From NCBI RefSeq assembly GCF_024806835.1, contig NZ_JANTYU010000004.1, positions 558,001-622,000 on the forward strand: a stretch of 64,000 bases of DNA, read 5' to 3'. Source of the DNA: Xanthomonas sp. 3793. Lineage in GTDB: Bacteria > Pseudomonadota > Gammaproteobacteria > Xanthomonadales > Xanthomonadaceae. A program made the position numbers and the translations under genes. Below the pieces are notes generated by a model. It was not told the DNA's origin. It worked only from the letters and a program-made list of their open reading frames with translations, and ran no database searches. Shown here piece after piece: positions 26,693-35,400 of the stretch (positions within the stretch are counted from its first letter, which is position 1; each line of letters starts with the position of its first letter).

Positions 26693-26811
26693 CTCGTTCT
26701 CCACGCCGATCTGCATTCAGCGCCATGCCATTAGTGCAGTTGAAGTAACCGAAGCACGCCGCCCATGCTCCTGCGCCTCAGCTTCCCCCTTACCTCCACA
26801 GGAGTATGCCA

Positions 26812-27699
26812 ATGACTTACATCATCCATGGTGCCACCGGCGCACAAGGCGCCCCGCTGCTCAACGTGCTGTTGCAGGCCGGCAAGCACGCCGTGGCCGC
26901 AGTCCGCAACGCCGATGGAGCCACCGGCCCCTCGGTGCAGATCGATAATGGCTCGGTCCAGTCGTTGATCGACGCCTATCGCGGCGCGCATGGCGTCTTC
27001 GTGCACCTGCCTCAGGCGCCCGAAGACCTGCGCGTGGCCTACGCCACCAACATCGTCCAGGCCATCGACGCCGCAAGGCCAGCGCGCGTGCTGATTTCCA
27101 CCAGCGGCAGCATCGTCGACGACCCGGGCAACCCGCTGCAGGCAGCGCCCGATTCGGCCATCGCCTTGCTGATCGATGGCGTGCAGCGCAGTGGCGTTTC
27201 CAGCGCCGTCATCGCCCCACGCCTGTATCTGGAAAACCTGCTGTTGCCCATGGTCATCGGCGGCGTGCACGGCGATGGCGTCCTCGGTTACCCGGTCCGG
27301 GAAGATTTCCCGGTGTCCTGGAGCTCGCACCTGGACATCGCCGACGTCGCTGCGCAGCTGTTCGATCGACCGGCCATCACCGGCGTGGTCGGCGTCGGCC
27401 AGTTACCGGCCCTGCTGGGCGCAGACCTCGCCGCTGCAATGACCAACCACTTCAAGCGCGATGTCCAGTTTCAGCGCGTGCAACCCGAAGCCTTCGGCAA
27501 GCAACTGCAACCCTTGCTCGGCCCCGCCGCCATGGCCGTCGCCGGGTTCTACCAGGCCCTTTGGCAAACCCCTGCCAATACCATCAACTTCGCCACCAGC
27601 GCCCAGCAATTACTGGGCAGCACACCGCGCAGCGTTGAGCAGTGGCTGAAGGATCTGGCCATCAGTGGATCCGGCGCTGCGGCGCCAGTCCTTGGGTGA
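26812..27699 (+). CDS. NmrA-like NAD(P)-binding protein
   Basis: The 295-residue protein opens with the Rossmann motif YIIHGATGAQGAPLL, binds NAD(P) and belongs to the NmrA/atypical short-chain dehydrogenase group, which often senses redox state or reduces small substrates. The typical catalytic YxxxK pair is not evident. AGGAG 7 bp before ATG 26812 makes this start better than the ATG six bases upstream. Confidence 0.82.
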   Translation: MTYIIHGATGAQGAPLLNVLLQAGKHAVAAVRNADGATGPSVQIDNGSVQSLIDAYRGAHGVFVHLPQAPEDLRVAYATNIVQAIDAARPARVLISTSGSIVDDPGNPLQAAPDSAIALLIDGVQRSGVSSAVIAPRLYLENLLLPMVIGGVHGDGVLGYPVREDFPVSWSSHLDIADVAAQLFDRPAITGVVGVGQLPALLGADLAAAMTNHFKRDVQFQRVQPEAFGKQLQPLLGPAAMAVAGFYQALWQTPANTINFATSAQQLLGSTPRSVEQWLKDLAISGSGAAAPVLG

Positions 27700-28202
27700 T
27701 CTCCCGCTCATCGGTCGCAACGTAACTGACCTCATCCCTATGACGTGGATCCGCCAGAACCAGAACCTTCGGCACACTCAGGCCCAAGGAGGCCCGTCGA
27801 CGCTGGCGTCCCAGTTTGCGCGCCACCAGGCCACCCGAACGTTCGAGTCCGCCAAACCGGATCGTCAGGTCGGTGCCTTCCTGGGCCGGGTCGATCAGAT
27901 GGTCGTTGAAGGAGAGCGTGTGGTGGAGGTCGGGATGCGCTGCGCCGATACCAAGCAGGATCGGCAACATGACCTGGCGGCCGAACGATGACGGCATGTC
28001 GTTATCGCCCTGCACTAACGCGTGCACAACTAGTGGGCAATGGGCGAAAACGCTGGGTGGCTCATGACCCTGGCAACGACGACCGCCATGGCCATGCACT
28101 GACGGCGGCAACATCGCCAACACGCAGCCAACCTCCCGGCGGTTTCCCGGCAACCTCAAGTCGAAGACCTACAGATCGCTGAGCCGGTTGTAGAGCATCA
28201 CG
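27700..28202. other. decayed region between NmrA-like and TetR genes
   Basis: About 500 bp that hold only a degenerate LysR remnant on the minus strand (see next entry). Confidence 0.5.
27740..28030 (-). pseudogene. degenerate LysR regulator fragment
   Basis: The minus-strand frame reads FGRQVMLPILLGIGAAHPDL, then HTLSFNDHLIDPAQEGTDL, TIRFGGLERSGGLVARKLG and LGLSVPKVLVLADPR. This is the core of a LysR effector domain (family pattern: xxxFGRxxxLPxLxxFxxxxPDLxLxLSFxD...DLAIRxG...LVARxL). The N-terminal DNA-binding half is missing and the end is disrupted. It may once have regulated the NmrA-like gene, as LysR and NmrA/SDR genes are often neighbours. Confidence 0.6.
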
Positions 28203-28850
28203 CTATCCAGGCGCGTGGTTCTTGCCACCATGCGCAGCGATGAACAACGCGACAGCCGACCTGCAATAGGACTCGATTTCCTTGCTGTCCTCCGCTCTCG
28301 GCGCATCGAAGCGCGCGATGATCAGCAGGTCAGCTCCTTTGAAAAGCGCCGCAAACAAGCGCGCGGACCCGTGAGGATCGGGCACGTCCAGCATTGCCCG
28401 CTCATGCAGCTGACGTAACAACGCCTCGATTTGGGCAATGACATAGGCGGGGCCGCCTTCGTAGTGAAGCCTGCTCAAGGATGTCTGGTTTGTCTTGTCG
28501 GCCATGACCATGGCTTCGACGCTGCGGACATCCGGGCTCAACAGGGTGCGCAGCAGCGATGATCCAACGGCCATCAGCTGATCTTCAACGGAGCCGTCGA
28601 GGCTTTCAGAGAACATCTGCGGGGCAAATTGATGGCAGCGGTCCGCGATGGCCGCGCTGAACAGCGCCTCCTTGCTCTCGAAGTGCCGGTAGATGCTGAG
28701 CTTGGAGATCTTCGCCCGCTGGGCGACCTTGTCCAATGTGGTCGCCTGGAAGCCCAGTTCCACAAAAAGCGCATAGGCCGCGTCGACGATCGTTTGACCA
28801 AGCGCCGCATTGGTTGGCCGGCCGCGCCGGCTTCGGCTGTTTTGGGCCAC
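28203..28850 (-). CDS. TetR-family transcriptional repressor
   Basis: The 215-residue protein has a TetR helix-turn-helix at the N-terminus (TTLDKVAQRAKISKLSIYRHF, about 37-57) and an alpha-helical ligand domain. The start is a GTG, with the operator immediately upstream. It is divergent from an FAD oxidoreductase gene and very likely represses both through the shared palindrome. Inducer unknown. Confidence 0.9.
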   Translation of the reverse strand: MAQNSRSRRGRPTNAALGQTIVDAAYALFVELGFQATTLDKVAQRAKISKLSIYRHFESKEALFSAAIADRCHQFAPQMFSESLDGSVEDQLMAVGSSLLRTLLSPDVRSVEAMVMADKTNQTSLSRLHYEGGPAYVIAQIEALLRQLHERAMLDVPDPHGSARLFAALFKGADLLIIARFDAPRAEDSKEIESYCRSAVALFIAAHGGKNHAPG

Positions 28851-28869
28851 TGTAATTTGAGTCCTTGAC

Positions 28870-28897
28870 AGTATCCTAATTCTGTATTTAGGATACT
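28870..28897. promoter_or_regulatory. TetR-type operator over divergent promoters
   Basis: AGTATCCTAA (28870-28879) and TTAGGATACT (28888-28897) make a perfect 10-bp dyad with an 8-base centre. A TTGACA hexamer (28865-28870) abuts the left arm on the + strand, so bound repressor would block the promoter of the oxidoreductase. The site lies 20 bp upstream of the TetR start codon. Confidence 0.8.
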
Positions 28898-28994
28898 AAC
28901 CAGTACCCAAAAGCGCAAGCCGCGGACTCAACAGGTCCTTGCCGCGGCGCCTCGCCACGCACGTGCCTCTCTCCTTCAACTCGGTACCTATCCT

Positions 28995-29888
28995 ATGGAT
29001 GACGTCATCATCATCGGCGGCAGCTTTGCAGGTCTTGCCGCCGCCCTGCAGCTTGGCCGTGCTCGCCGCAAGGTTACTGTCCTGGACACCGGCCGGCCGC
29101 GTAACCGCTTTGCCGGACATTCGCATGGCGTGCTCGGCCACGATCACAAGCCACCGCTGGACATCCTGGCCGAGGCGCGGCAGCAACTGACGCGCTATCC
29201 GACCATCAGGCTGATCAATGCGCGGGCCGAGCGTGTGTCAGGTGCAATCGACGACTTCTGCGTTGTCACTGACGATCACGAACGCCTGAAGGCACGTCGC
29301 CTGATCCTGAGCTATGGCGTTGTCGACCAGATGCCGGCGGTGCCGGGCTATGCAGAAAACTGGGGGACATCCATCGTGCCCTGCCCTTATTGCGATGGCT
29401 TCGAAGTCGCCTCGCAGCACTGGGGCCTGGTCTGGTCCGGCCCGCAGTCGATGAACCAGGTCCGGTTGTTCCGCGATTGGACTGACAGGCTGACGGTCTT
29501 TGCCGATGGCCATGCCATTGCACCCGATCTACGCGCCGATCTGGCAAGCCGCAACGTGCCCGTAGCCGATGGCCGGATGACCGGGATTGCCCGTCACGGG
29601 GACCACGGTGCCACCATCAGCCTCGATGACGGCTCCGACGTTGCGGTCGACATCCTGTTTGCGCATCCGCGCACCACGCCATCGGCAAGCCTGCATGAAT
29701 CGCTGGGCCTGGCCACGGTCAACACGCCAACCGGCATCGCCCTCAAGGTCGACGAGCGCCGCGAAACCAGCATGCCCGGCATCTACGCCGCAGGCGACCT
29801 CGCCAACCCCGGAATAGCCTCGGTCACCACCGCATCATGGCAAGGCGCGACGGCGGCTATCTCCGCCCAGCAATCGATGCTCGTTTAA
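28995..29888 (+). CDS. NAD(P)/FAD-dependent oxidoreductase (thioredoxin-reductase-like)
   Basis: The 297-residue flavoprotein starts with the FAD motif DVIIIGGSFAGLAAALQLGR, carries a redox pair CPYC (PCPYCDGFEVA, about 133-136) and the C-terminal FAD motif GIYAAGDLANP. It is shorter than TrxR, and its second nucleotide motif is altered (WSGPQSMNQ), so its electron donor is uncertain. Divergent TetR control suggests a detoxification or stress role. Confidence 0.88.
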   Translation: MDDVIIIGGSFAGLAAALQLGRARRKVTVLDTGRPRNRFAGHSHGVLGHDHKPPLDILAEARQQLTRYPTIRLINARAERVSGAIDDFCVVTDDHERLKARRLILSYGVVDQMPAVPGYAENWGTSIVPCPYCDGFEVASQHWGLVWSGPQSMNQVRLFRDWTDRLTVFADGHAIAPDLRADLASRNVPVADGRMTGIARHGDHGATISLDDGSDVAVDILFAHPRTTPSASLHESLGLATVNTPTGIALKVDERRETSMPGIYAAGDLANPGIASVTTASWQGATAAISAQQSMLV

Positions 29889-30002
29889 GCCACGTCGACT
29901 AACTTCGAGCACATCACGACACGCAGTGCCGGAGATTCTCGAAATTAGCGCAGCCGACTCCCGCGCTTCCCGTTGACAGGCGCCAAGAGCCGGAGCGAGT
30001 AT

Positions 30003-30093
30003 GCGTGCGTCGCCGCATATTCGGCGACCGGGATTGGCGTCCCGGAACCTGAGGCGCACAAGCGCCCATCGATCGATGCATGGCGCTTTTTTT
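30003..30093 (+). ncRNA. candidate structured leader RNA ending at a terminator
   Basis: Downstream of a TTGACA hexamer (29973-29978) and a GAGTAT hexamer, the sequence can fold into GTCGCCG/CGGCGAC (30009-30028), then CCGGG/CCCGG with loop ATTGGCGT (30028-30045), then a terminator hairpin with a T-run. This gives a compact RNA of about 90 nt. The fold and terminator are seen; that it is a stable RNA is inferred. Confidence 0.4.
30061..30093 (+). terminator. leader terminator
   Basis: AGCGCC (30061-30066) pairs with GGCGCT (30082-30087) and is followed by TTTTTT. It would stop transcription before the small genes at 30255, unless transcripts read through, so it may act as an attenuator. Confidence 0.6.
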
Positions 30094-30254
30094 ATCGCCC
30101 GCATCGTCGCGGGCGCATGCCGGCCAGCTTTATGGCGGGCGGTGCGCGGGGGTCGCAAGGCCCACCGGTCCTCAGGCCGGCACGCCAACCGCGTACCGTC
30201 CGTCACCCGGATTGGCGTCGGGGTGACGGATTTCCAAAACCTGAGGAAATCCAT

Positions 30255-30473
30255 ATGTCATACGACACCCAAGAAACACCCGCGTCTGTTCCGAGTCAGA
30301 TTGCCCGGCATGTCGGCCTGATCACCAACACCTTCGAATGCAGCCATGCCGCATGGCTGAGCCTGACGGCGCGCCTCGCAAGTGCAGACAAGGCCATCCA
30401 CGCCCTCACGTTTGCAGACTGCGAAGCAGCGCTCGCTGCAGTCGACGCCTTGCATGCGCAGGTGCGGCGATGA
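30255..30473 (+). CDS. small island protein (72 aa)
   Basis: The product starts MSYDTQETPASVPSQIARHV and is helical with a cysteine pair region (FECSHAAWLSLTARLASADK). GAGGAAAT 8 bp upstream is a strong RBS lying just after a stem-loop (30200-30229). The stop overlaps the next ATG (ATGA). Genes of this kind follow Ash-like leaders in P4-type islands; function unknown. Confidence 0.6.
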   Translation: MSYDTQETPASVPSQIARHVGLITNTFECSHAAWLSLTARLASADKAIHALTFADCEAALAAVDALHAQVRR

Positions 30474-30748
30474 GCACGCGCAAACAGTTCCGCGTCTGCA
30501 CAGGCGTCACCCTCGGCTTCGAGATCATGCAGGGCTATGTGCTGGCCATGCTGCATTCCGATGCACAGCCCAACCTTCCGCCGATCCTGATCGCATGCGA
30601 AGCCACTGACTTTGATGGCGTATTGCCGGGCGGCGGTACGCAGAGCATCGTGCTGGGCCGGCTGCATGTCTGCATGCATGAGGATCCGGCCGTTGATGTC
30701 CTCACTTGGCTGAGCAAGCAAGCGCACCGTAACGGAGCGCAACGATGA
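30470..30748 (+). CDS. small island protein (92 aa)
   Basis: The product starts MSTRKQFRVCTGVTLGFEIM and ends LTWLSKQAHRNGAQR. It is probably cytoplasmic with mixed alpha/beta content, two Cys and several His. It is translationally coupled to the 72-residue gene by an ATGA overlap. No family recognised. Confidence 0.58.
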   Translation: MSTRKQFRVCTGVTLGFEIMQGYVLAMLHSDAQPNLPPILIACEATDFDGVLPGGGTQSIVLGRLHVCMHEDPAVDVLTWLSKQAHRNGAQR

Positions 30749-30822
30749 TCACGGCGCATGCAATCGCTTATTCAGAAAACGTGGACTGCGCGATCAGCGA
30801 AGGAGAAGACGTTTCCCGATAG
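30745..30822 (+). CDS. possible 25-residue coupled ORF
   Basis: ATG overlaps the previous stop (ATGA) and the frame reads MITAHAIAYSENVDCAISEG before a stop at 30820. The coupling suggests translation, but the peptide is too short to judge. Confidence 0.2.
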   Translation: MITAHAIAYSENVDCAISEGEDVSR

Positions 30823-30842
30823 TTTGCCGAATCAATAAAAAG

Positions 30843-30868
30843 GGCACTTGGGCGCGCGTCCAAGTGCC
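30843..30868 (-). terminator. 9-bp hairpin with T-run on the minus strand
   Basis: GGCACTTGG and CCAAGTGCC flank an 8-base loop. Read on the minus strand it is followed by CTTTTTATT, a typical intrinsic terminator. No minus-strand gene ends here now, so it may be a relic or may act on antisense transcripts; it could still give a structured 3' end to the small-gene transcript. Confidence 0.5.
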
Positions 30869-31035
30869 TGCGTTCCATGGGTGGCCCACTAGCAATCGCA
30901 CTGACTGAGTAAATTATTGAATTAAAAAGGCTTTAGCAAAGCCCGGAGATGGCCTTAATGCCAATGCCCCTTTCGCTGCCAATACTTGCCCTACACTCCA
31001 TGCCCGTTAACCTTGTGACAGGCAAGAGGGGCGAT

Positions 31036-31881
31036 ATGGCACGGGGCACAGACTGGTTTCATGAAGAAGTGGAGGCCTGCGTCGCCGACTACTTGCACAT
31101 GCTGACTCTCGAACTGAACGGCCAGCGCTACAGCAAGACCGCCCACGCACGCGCGTTGGCCGAGCGGCTTGACGGGCGCAACCGACCCGCCATCGAGTTC
31201 AAGCACTGCAACATCAGCGCCGTCCTGCTCGCGCTCGGCTACCCGTACATTGATGGCTACAAGCCGCGTGGCAACTACCAGGCCCTGTTGTTCGACGTGG
31301 TGGGAGGTCAGGCTCAGTCGGACGATGCCCTGCAGGCTGCCGCCCAATCCGCCGTGCTGCGGCCGGCCGTCATGATCGCCCCAGACGATACTGATGCCGT
31401 GTGGGTTCCGGCACCGGCAACGGCGCGGGTACGAGAGATACCACCCAGCTACCTGCCTCTGTTTTCACCGGCCCAATGCGACTACCTCGCGCAAGAAGCG
31501 CGGAACCGCTCGCTCGGTCGCGCTGGCGAGTTGTTTGTGATGGAACTGGAAAACCGGCGCCTTCATGCAACCGGCCAGAAGCGGCTGGCCAATCGAGTTG
31601 AACACGTGGCCGCTTCTCAGGGCGACGGCCTGGGCTACGACGTGCTCTCCTACGAGACCGATGGCCGTGAGCGACTCATCGAGGTCAAGACCACCGCGTT
31701 CGGCATTCTGACTCCATTCCACGTCAGCCGCAACGAACTGGCGCGCTCTGAAGCTGATGCCAGCCAGTACCACCTCTATCGTCTCTTCGACTTCCGCGCA
31801 CGGCCCCGTCTTTTCGAACTGCCCGGCGCTATCGCATCCCATTGTCGTCTCGATGCGGTTACGTATCTAGCACACATCTAG
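31036..31881 (+). CDS. DUF3883 (PD-(D/E)xK-like) protein
   Basis: The 281-residue protein has an N-terminal helical domain with DWFHEEVEACVADYLHML and a C-terminal DUF3883 domain. The latter shows GRAGELFVMELE (E165), GYDVLSYE (D202) and LIEVKTT (E216, K218), a plausible PD-(D/E)xK nuclease core. DUF3883 proteins are common in restriction and phage-defence loci. The start is the ATG behind AGAGGGG; upstream in-frame codons are not supported. It stands alone, 570 bp before the large NTPase gene on the same strand, and may be an independent defence gene. Confidence 0.7.
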   Translation: MARGTDWFHEEVEACVADYLHMLTLELNGQRYSKTAHARALAERLDGRNRPAIEFKHCNISAVLLALGYPYIDGYKPRGNYQALLFDVVGGQAQSDDALQAAAQSAVLRPAVMIAPDDTDAVWVPAPATARVREIPPSYLPLFSPAQCDYLAQEARNRSLGRAGELFVMELENRRLHATGQKRLANRVEHVAASQGDGLGYDVLSYETDGRERLIEVKTTAFGILTPFHVSRNELARSEADASQYHLYRLFDFRARPRLFELPGAIASHCRLDAVTYLAHI

Positions 31882-32454
31882 GAGCGAGTCAGCCATGAGT
31901 GACTGCTCTCAGCCAACAGCTGACATTCGGCTATCACCAAGGCGACCTACGGGAAAAGGCAAAAACTGGGCTGGAACCACACTGGCTGCTTCTGAGCCGC
32001 AAATCGTGCTGAATGGACATTCGTTTAGGCTGGCCCTTTCAAGGCCGATCATTCTCGAGGACATAGCATAGGCAGCACCACCGGCGGCGCCGATGCCGAC
32101 GTCACCGTAAATTGGCTCAAGAAGTTCTTCGGCGACGTGGAAAGGCAAACGCTTTTTCTTCAAGAACGGACTGGATAACGCGGCGCTAAAGCATCTCGAG
32201 ACGATTCAGGTGCTCCGCACCTAGAAGAAATCGCGCAGATGGCGACCCAACAGCCTCTCCGCCGGATCGCGCGAGTTCGCGCTCGTGCCGTGGCCACCGG
32301 CGCTGGAGCGCCAGCTCAGCAAGCCAGTCGCAGGCATCATGCTTGGCGATGGAACAACTGGCAGTTCGTCGCGGCCGTGGCGGACCAACTATCGCTTGAC
32401 CGCTCCTTGTTCTCCCGCATGCTCTCCTATACTTGATGAGAGGGGGGAAGAACG
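31882..32454. other. decayed stretch before the NTPase gene
   Basis: About 570 bp with interrupted short frames. One piece (32070-32170) has coding-like bias but hits stops in every frame. Near 32325-32370 a frame reads GIMLGDGTTGSSSRP, weakly reminiscent of Tn3-family transposases. A TATACT hexamer (32428-32433) may be the -10 of the NTPase promoter. Confidence 0.4.
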
Positions 32455-35400
32455 ATGTTCGAAATTACTGCCGCACAAGTCGCCGACCTCAATGACGCCG
32501 ATCTGCGGACACTCGTCGCTCGTCTCGCTTTGGCAGAATTGCGGGCCCAGGGTTGCCCCAGTTCGTCGGTGACCGCTGGCGGCAATCAGGATGCGGCCGA
32601 TGGCGGGCTTGATGTCCGGGTCGAGTGCCCGTCCACCCTGCTGATGCCGGATTTCGTGCCGAGCCAGCACACAGGGTTTCAGGTAAAGAAGCCCGACATG
32701 CCGGCGAGCGCAATTCGCAATGAGATGCGTCCTGGCGGCGTACTACGGCCGGTCATCGCCGAACTCGCCGCTCGCTCGGGCGCCTACATCATCGTCAGCG
32801 CGCAAGGGTCGGTCGCAGACAGGCCGCTGAGCGATCGTCGCGATGCGATCCGGGCGCAGCTAGACGATCTGCCTGAGGCCGGGCAGTTGCATAGCGACTT
32901 CTACGATCGCGACCGGCTGGCTACATGGGTCAATCACTATCCCGGGATTGCCGCCTGGGTCCGCATGCGGCTCGGCATCGGTATGTCGGGCTGGAGCAGC
33001 ATCGGCGATTGGTGCGGCGTCGGCGTGAGCGAGGAGACGCCCTATCTCTTCAATGACAAGGCTTGCCTAACTGATGAGCGAACGAGCGACCGCGAGCAAC
33101 TCACCATCGGCGAGGGTATCGCCCGGCTTCGCGTCTCTCTGACCAAAGCTCGCCAATGTATCCGGTTGATCGGCTTGTCCGGTCTCGGAAAGACTCGTCT
33201 CGTGCAGGCACTGTTCGAGGATGGTGTCGGCGAGGCGCCGCTGGACCCGGGGCTTGCCGTTTATACCGACTATTCGGTCGAGACTGACCCGATCGCCCGG
33301 GACATGGCGCGCCAGCTAGTCATCACACGGCAACGTGCGATCCTGATCGTCGATAACTGCAATCCGGCGACGCACAGCGAACTTGCCCGCATCTGTTCGG
33401 AAGCGGGGAGCCAGGTCAGCCTCCTCACGGTCGAATATGATGTTCGCGACGATGAGCCCGAGCGTACCGAGGTCTTTCGCCTGCAATCAGCATCGCCCGA
33501 AATGGTGGAACTGTGGCTGGAAAAGACCTTCCCCAATGTGACGCAGGTGGACAGGCGCACGATATCGGAGTTCAGCGACGGCAATTTCCGCGTGGCGCGC
33601 GCCCTCGCAGAAACCCTCGGGAAAGGCGAGACCCTGGGAAAGCTCAAGAGCCGTGACCTCTTCGAGCGGATTTTTCACCAGCGCAACGAGCCCGACCGGG
33701 ATCTCCTTTCCGCCGCCGAAGACCTTGCGCTGCTCTATTCGATCGATGGCGAAGACACGTCGGAAAGCGGCGAACTTGCGCGGGTTGCTGCTATTCGCGG
33801 CGCTTCCGTGGCGACGATATATGCGGCGCTGAACACGCTTCGTCAGCGCGGGATCGCGCAGCTGCGCGGACGGTGGCGCGCGATCCTGCCGCACGCGATC
33901 GCCAACCCGCTCGCCGGGTTCGCCCTCGAACGCATGCCCCCGGCCGATTTTGATCGCTTCTGCGCGTCGCTCACGGCGCGGATGCAGAAGTCCCTTTCGC
34001 GCCGCCTCGGCTATCTGCACGACAGCGCCGAGGCACGGGCCGCGGTCGAGCGCTGGCTCGGTGCCGACGGTCTTCTTGGCGATCTCAGGGCGTTGGGCGA
34101 AGACGGCCTCCAGATCATCACGAATATCGCTCCGGTCGCGCCCGATGCCGTGCTCGCAAAGATCGAGCGAGACGTGGCCGGGCCGCGCGGCGCCGAGATA
34201 CTCGATCCGCAGTCGAGCGACCGATGGCAGTGGATACGGTTGATCAAGCTCCTCGCTTACGATCCACCGCTATTCGACCGCGCGGCGACATTGCTTGCCC
34301 GGTTCCTTTCCGCCGAACCGCCCAATCACAACAACAACTCGGCATCCGACATGTTCGCCGAGCTGTTTCACCTGCACCTGTCCGGCACCAAGGCTTTGCC
34401 GGACCAGCGGCGATCGCTTGTGCGCCGGTTCGCGCAATCTGGTGATCCGGCTTTGATGCGCTGCGCCGGCGTCGCCCTCGATGCGCTGCTGAAGGCGCAC
34501 CATTTCAGTTCATCCAGCGACTTCGACTTCGGCGCCCGGTCACGCGACTATGGCTGGCACCCGCCGACCTATGGCGACATCTGGGCCTGGTACAACGGCG
34601 CGGTCGACTTGGCGGTCGAGCTTTCGCCAATCATCGAAAACGCCCGGGACCACCTTGCCCATAGCGTAAGGGAGCTGTGGCATTCCGGCGCCTGTCACGA
34701 TGCGCTCGAACGGGCAGCGAACCACTTCTCTTCCGAGCGGCCCTGGATCGAGGGGTGGATCGGCTTCCGCACAGCGCTGCGTTTCGAGGGCCACGCTATG
34801 CCTGATGAGGTGCGCGCGCGCCTCACCGCGCTCATCGACCGCCTGAAACCCACCGATCTTCTCCATCAGGCCCGTGCGGTGGTGCTGGGGCGTAGCAGTT
34901 TCGGTTGGGATGTCGCTGACGGTGATGCCGACGACGGCGATGTCATGAAGCCTTATGAGCGCGCCTCCCAGCTCGCGAAAGAGATCGGAACCGCGCTCGC
35001 GCACGACCCGGAGACGCGCGCTACCTTCATTGCCGAACTGCTCGTCGAACAACATCCGCAGCGCGCTTACGAGTGCGGCATCGGCCTGTCGGATGGCGCC
35101 GCCGATCTTGATGCGATGTGGCGGGAACTGCTGGGCCTCTTCTCTGCCGCCGATGTGGACAGCCGGAATGCGACGGTGCTGGGCGGGTTCATCCATGGCG
35201 CAAACGCCAGGGATTCGGCCTTCGCCGATGCCGCGCTGGAGGATGTGATCGAGAATCCCGATCTCGCCGCGAGCTTGCCCTATCTTCAGGCGCGTGTTGC
35301 TATCGATACCCAGGGCATTGCGCGGCTTCGGCGTGCGATTGAACGTGGCGTCCTGTCGGCGCGGACTTTTCACAGCATCGCCAATGGCAGTGTCGGCGAG

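Larger units (their letters stand above)
29889..30254. other. Ash-like leader region with two related stem-loops
   Basis: One frame (open from about 29973, in frame with the small gene at 30255) encodes HKRPSIDAWRFFYRPHRRGR and later MAGGARGSQGPPVLRPARQP. These are the recurring phrases of Ash/Icd-like leader ORFs of P4-type satellite phages. On the RNA level, two stem-loops present the same loop ATTGGCGT (30033-30040 and 30211-30218), each followed by AACCTGAGG (30046-30054 and 30238-30246). A complementary ACGCCAA lies between (30182-30188). The second AACCTGAGG is the ribosome-binding site of the next gene. Function by analogy to the P4 immunity region is inference. Confidence 0.55.

Noticed and set aside
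30881-30895. Partial match of GGTGGCCCACTAG to the tRNA 3' end as a left attachment site
   Set aside because: Several mismatches to TGGTGGGCCCACCAG; not a convincing direct repeat.
32325-32370. Tn3-family transposase remnant
   Set aside because: Only about 8 residues resemble the family pattern (GDGTTxSS); too short to annotate as a gene fragment.
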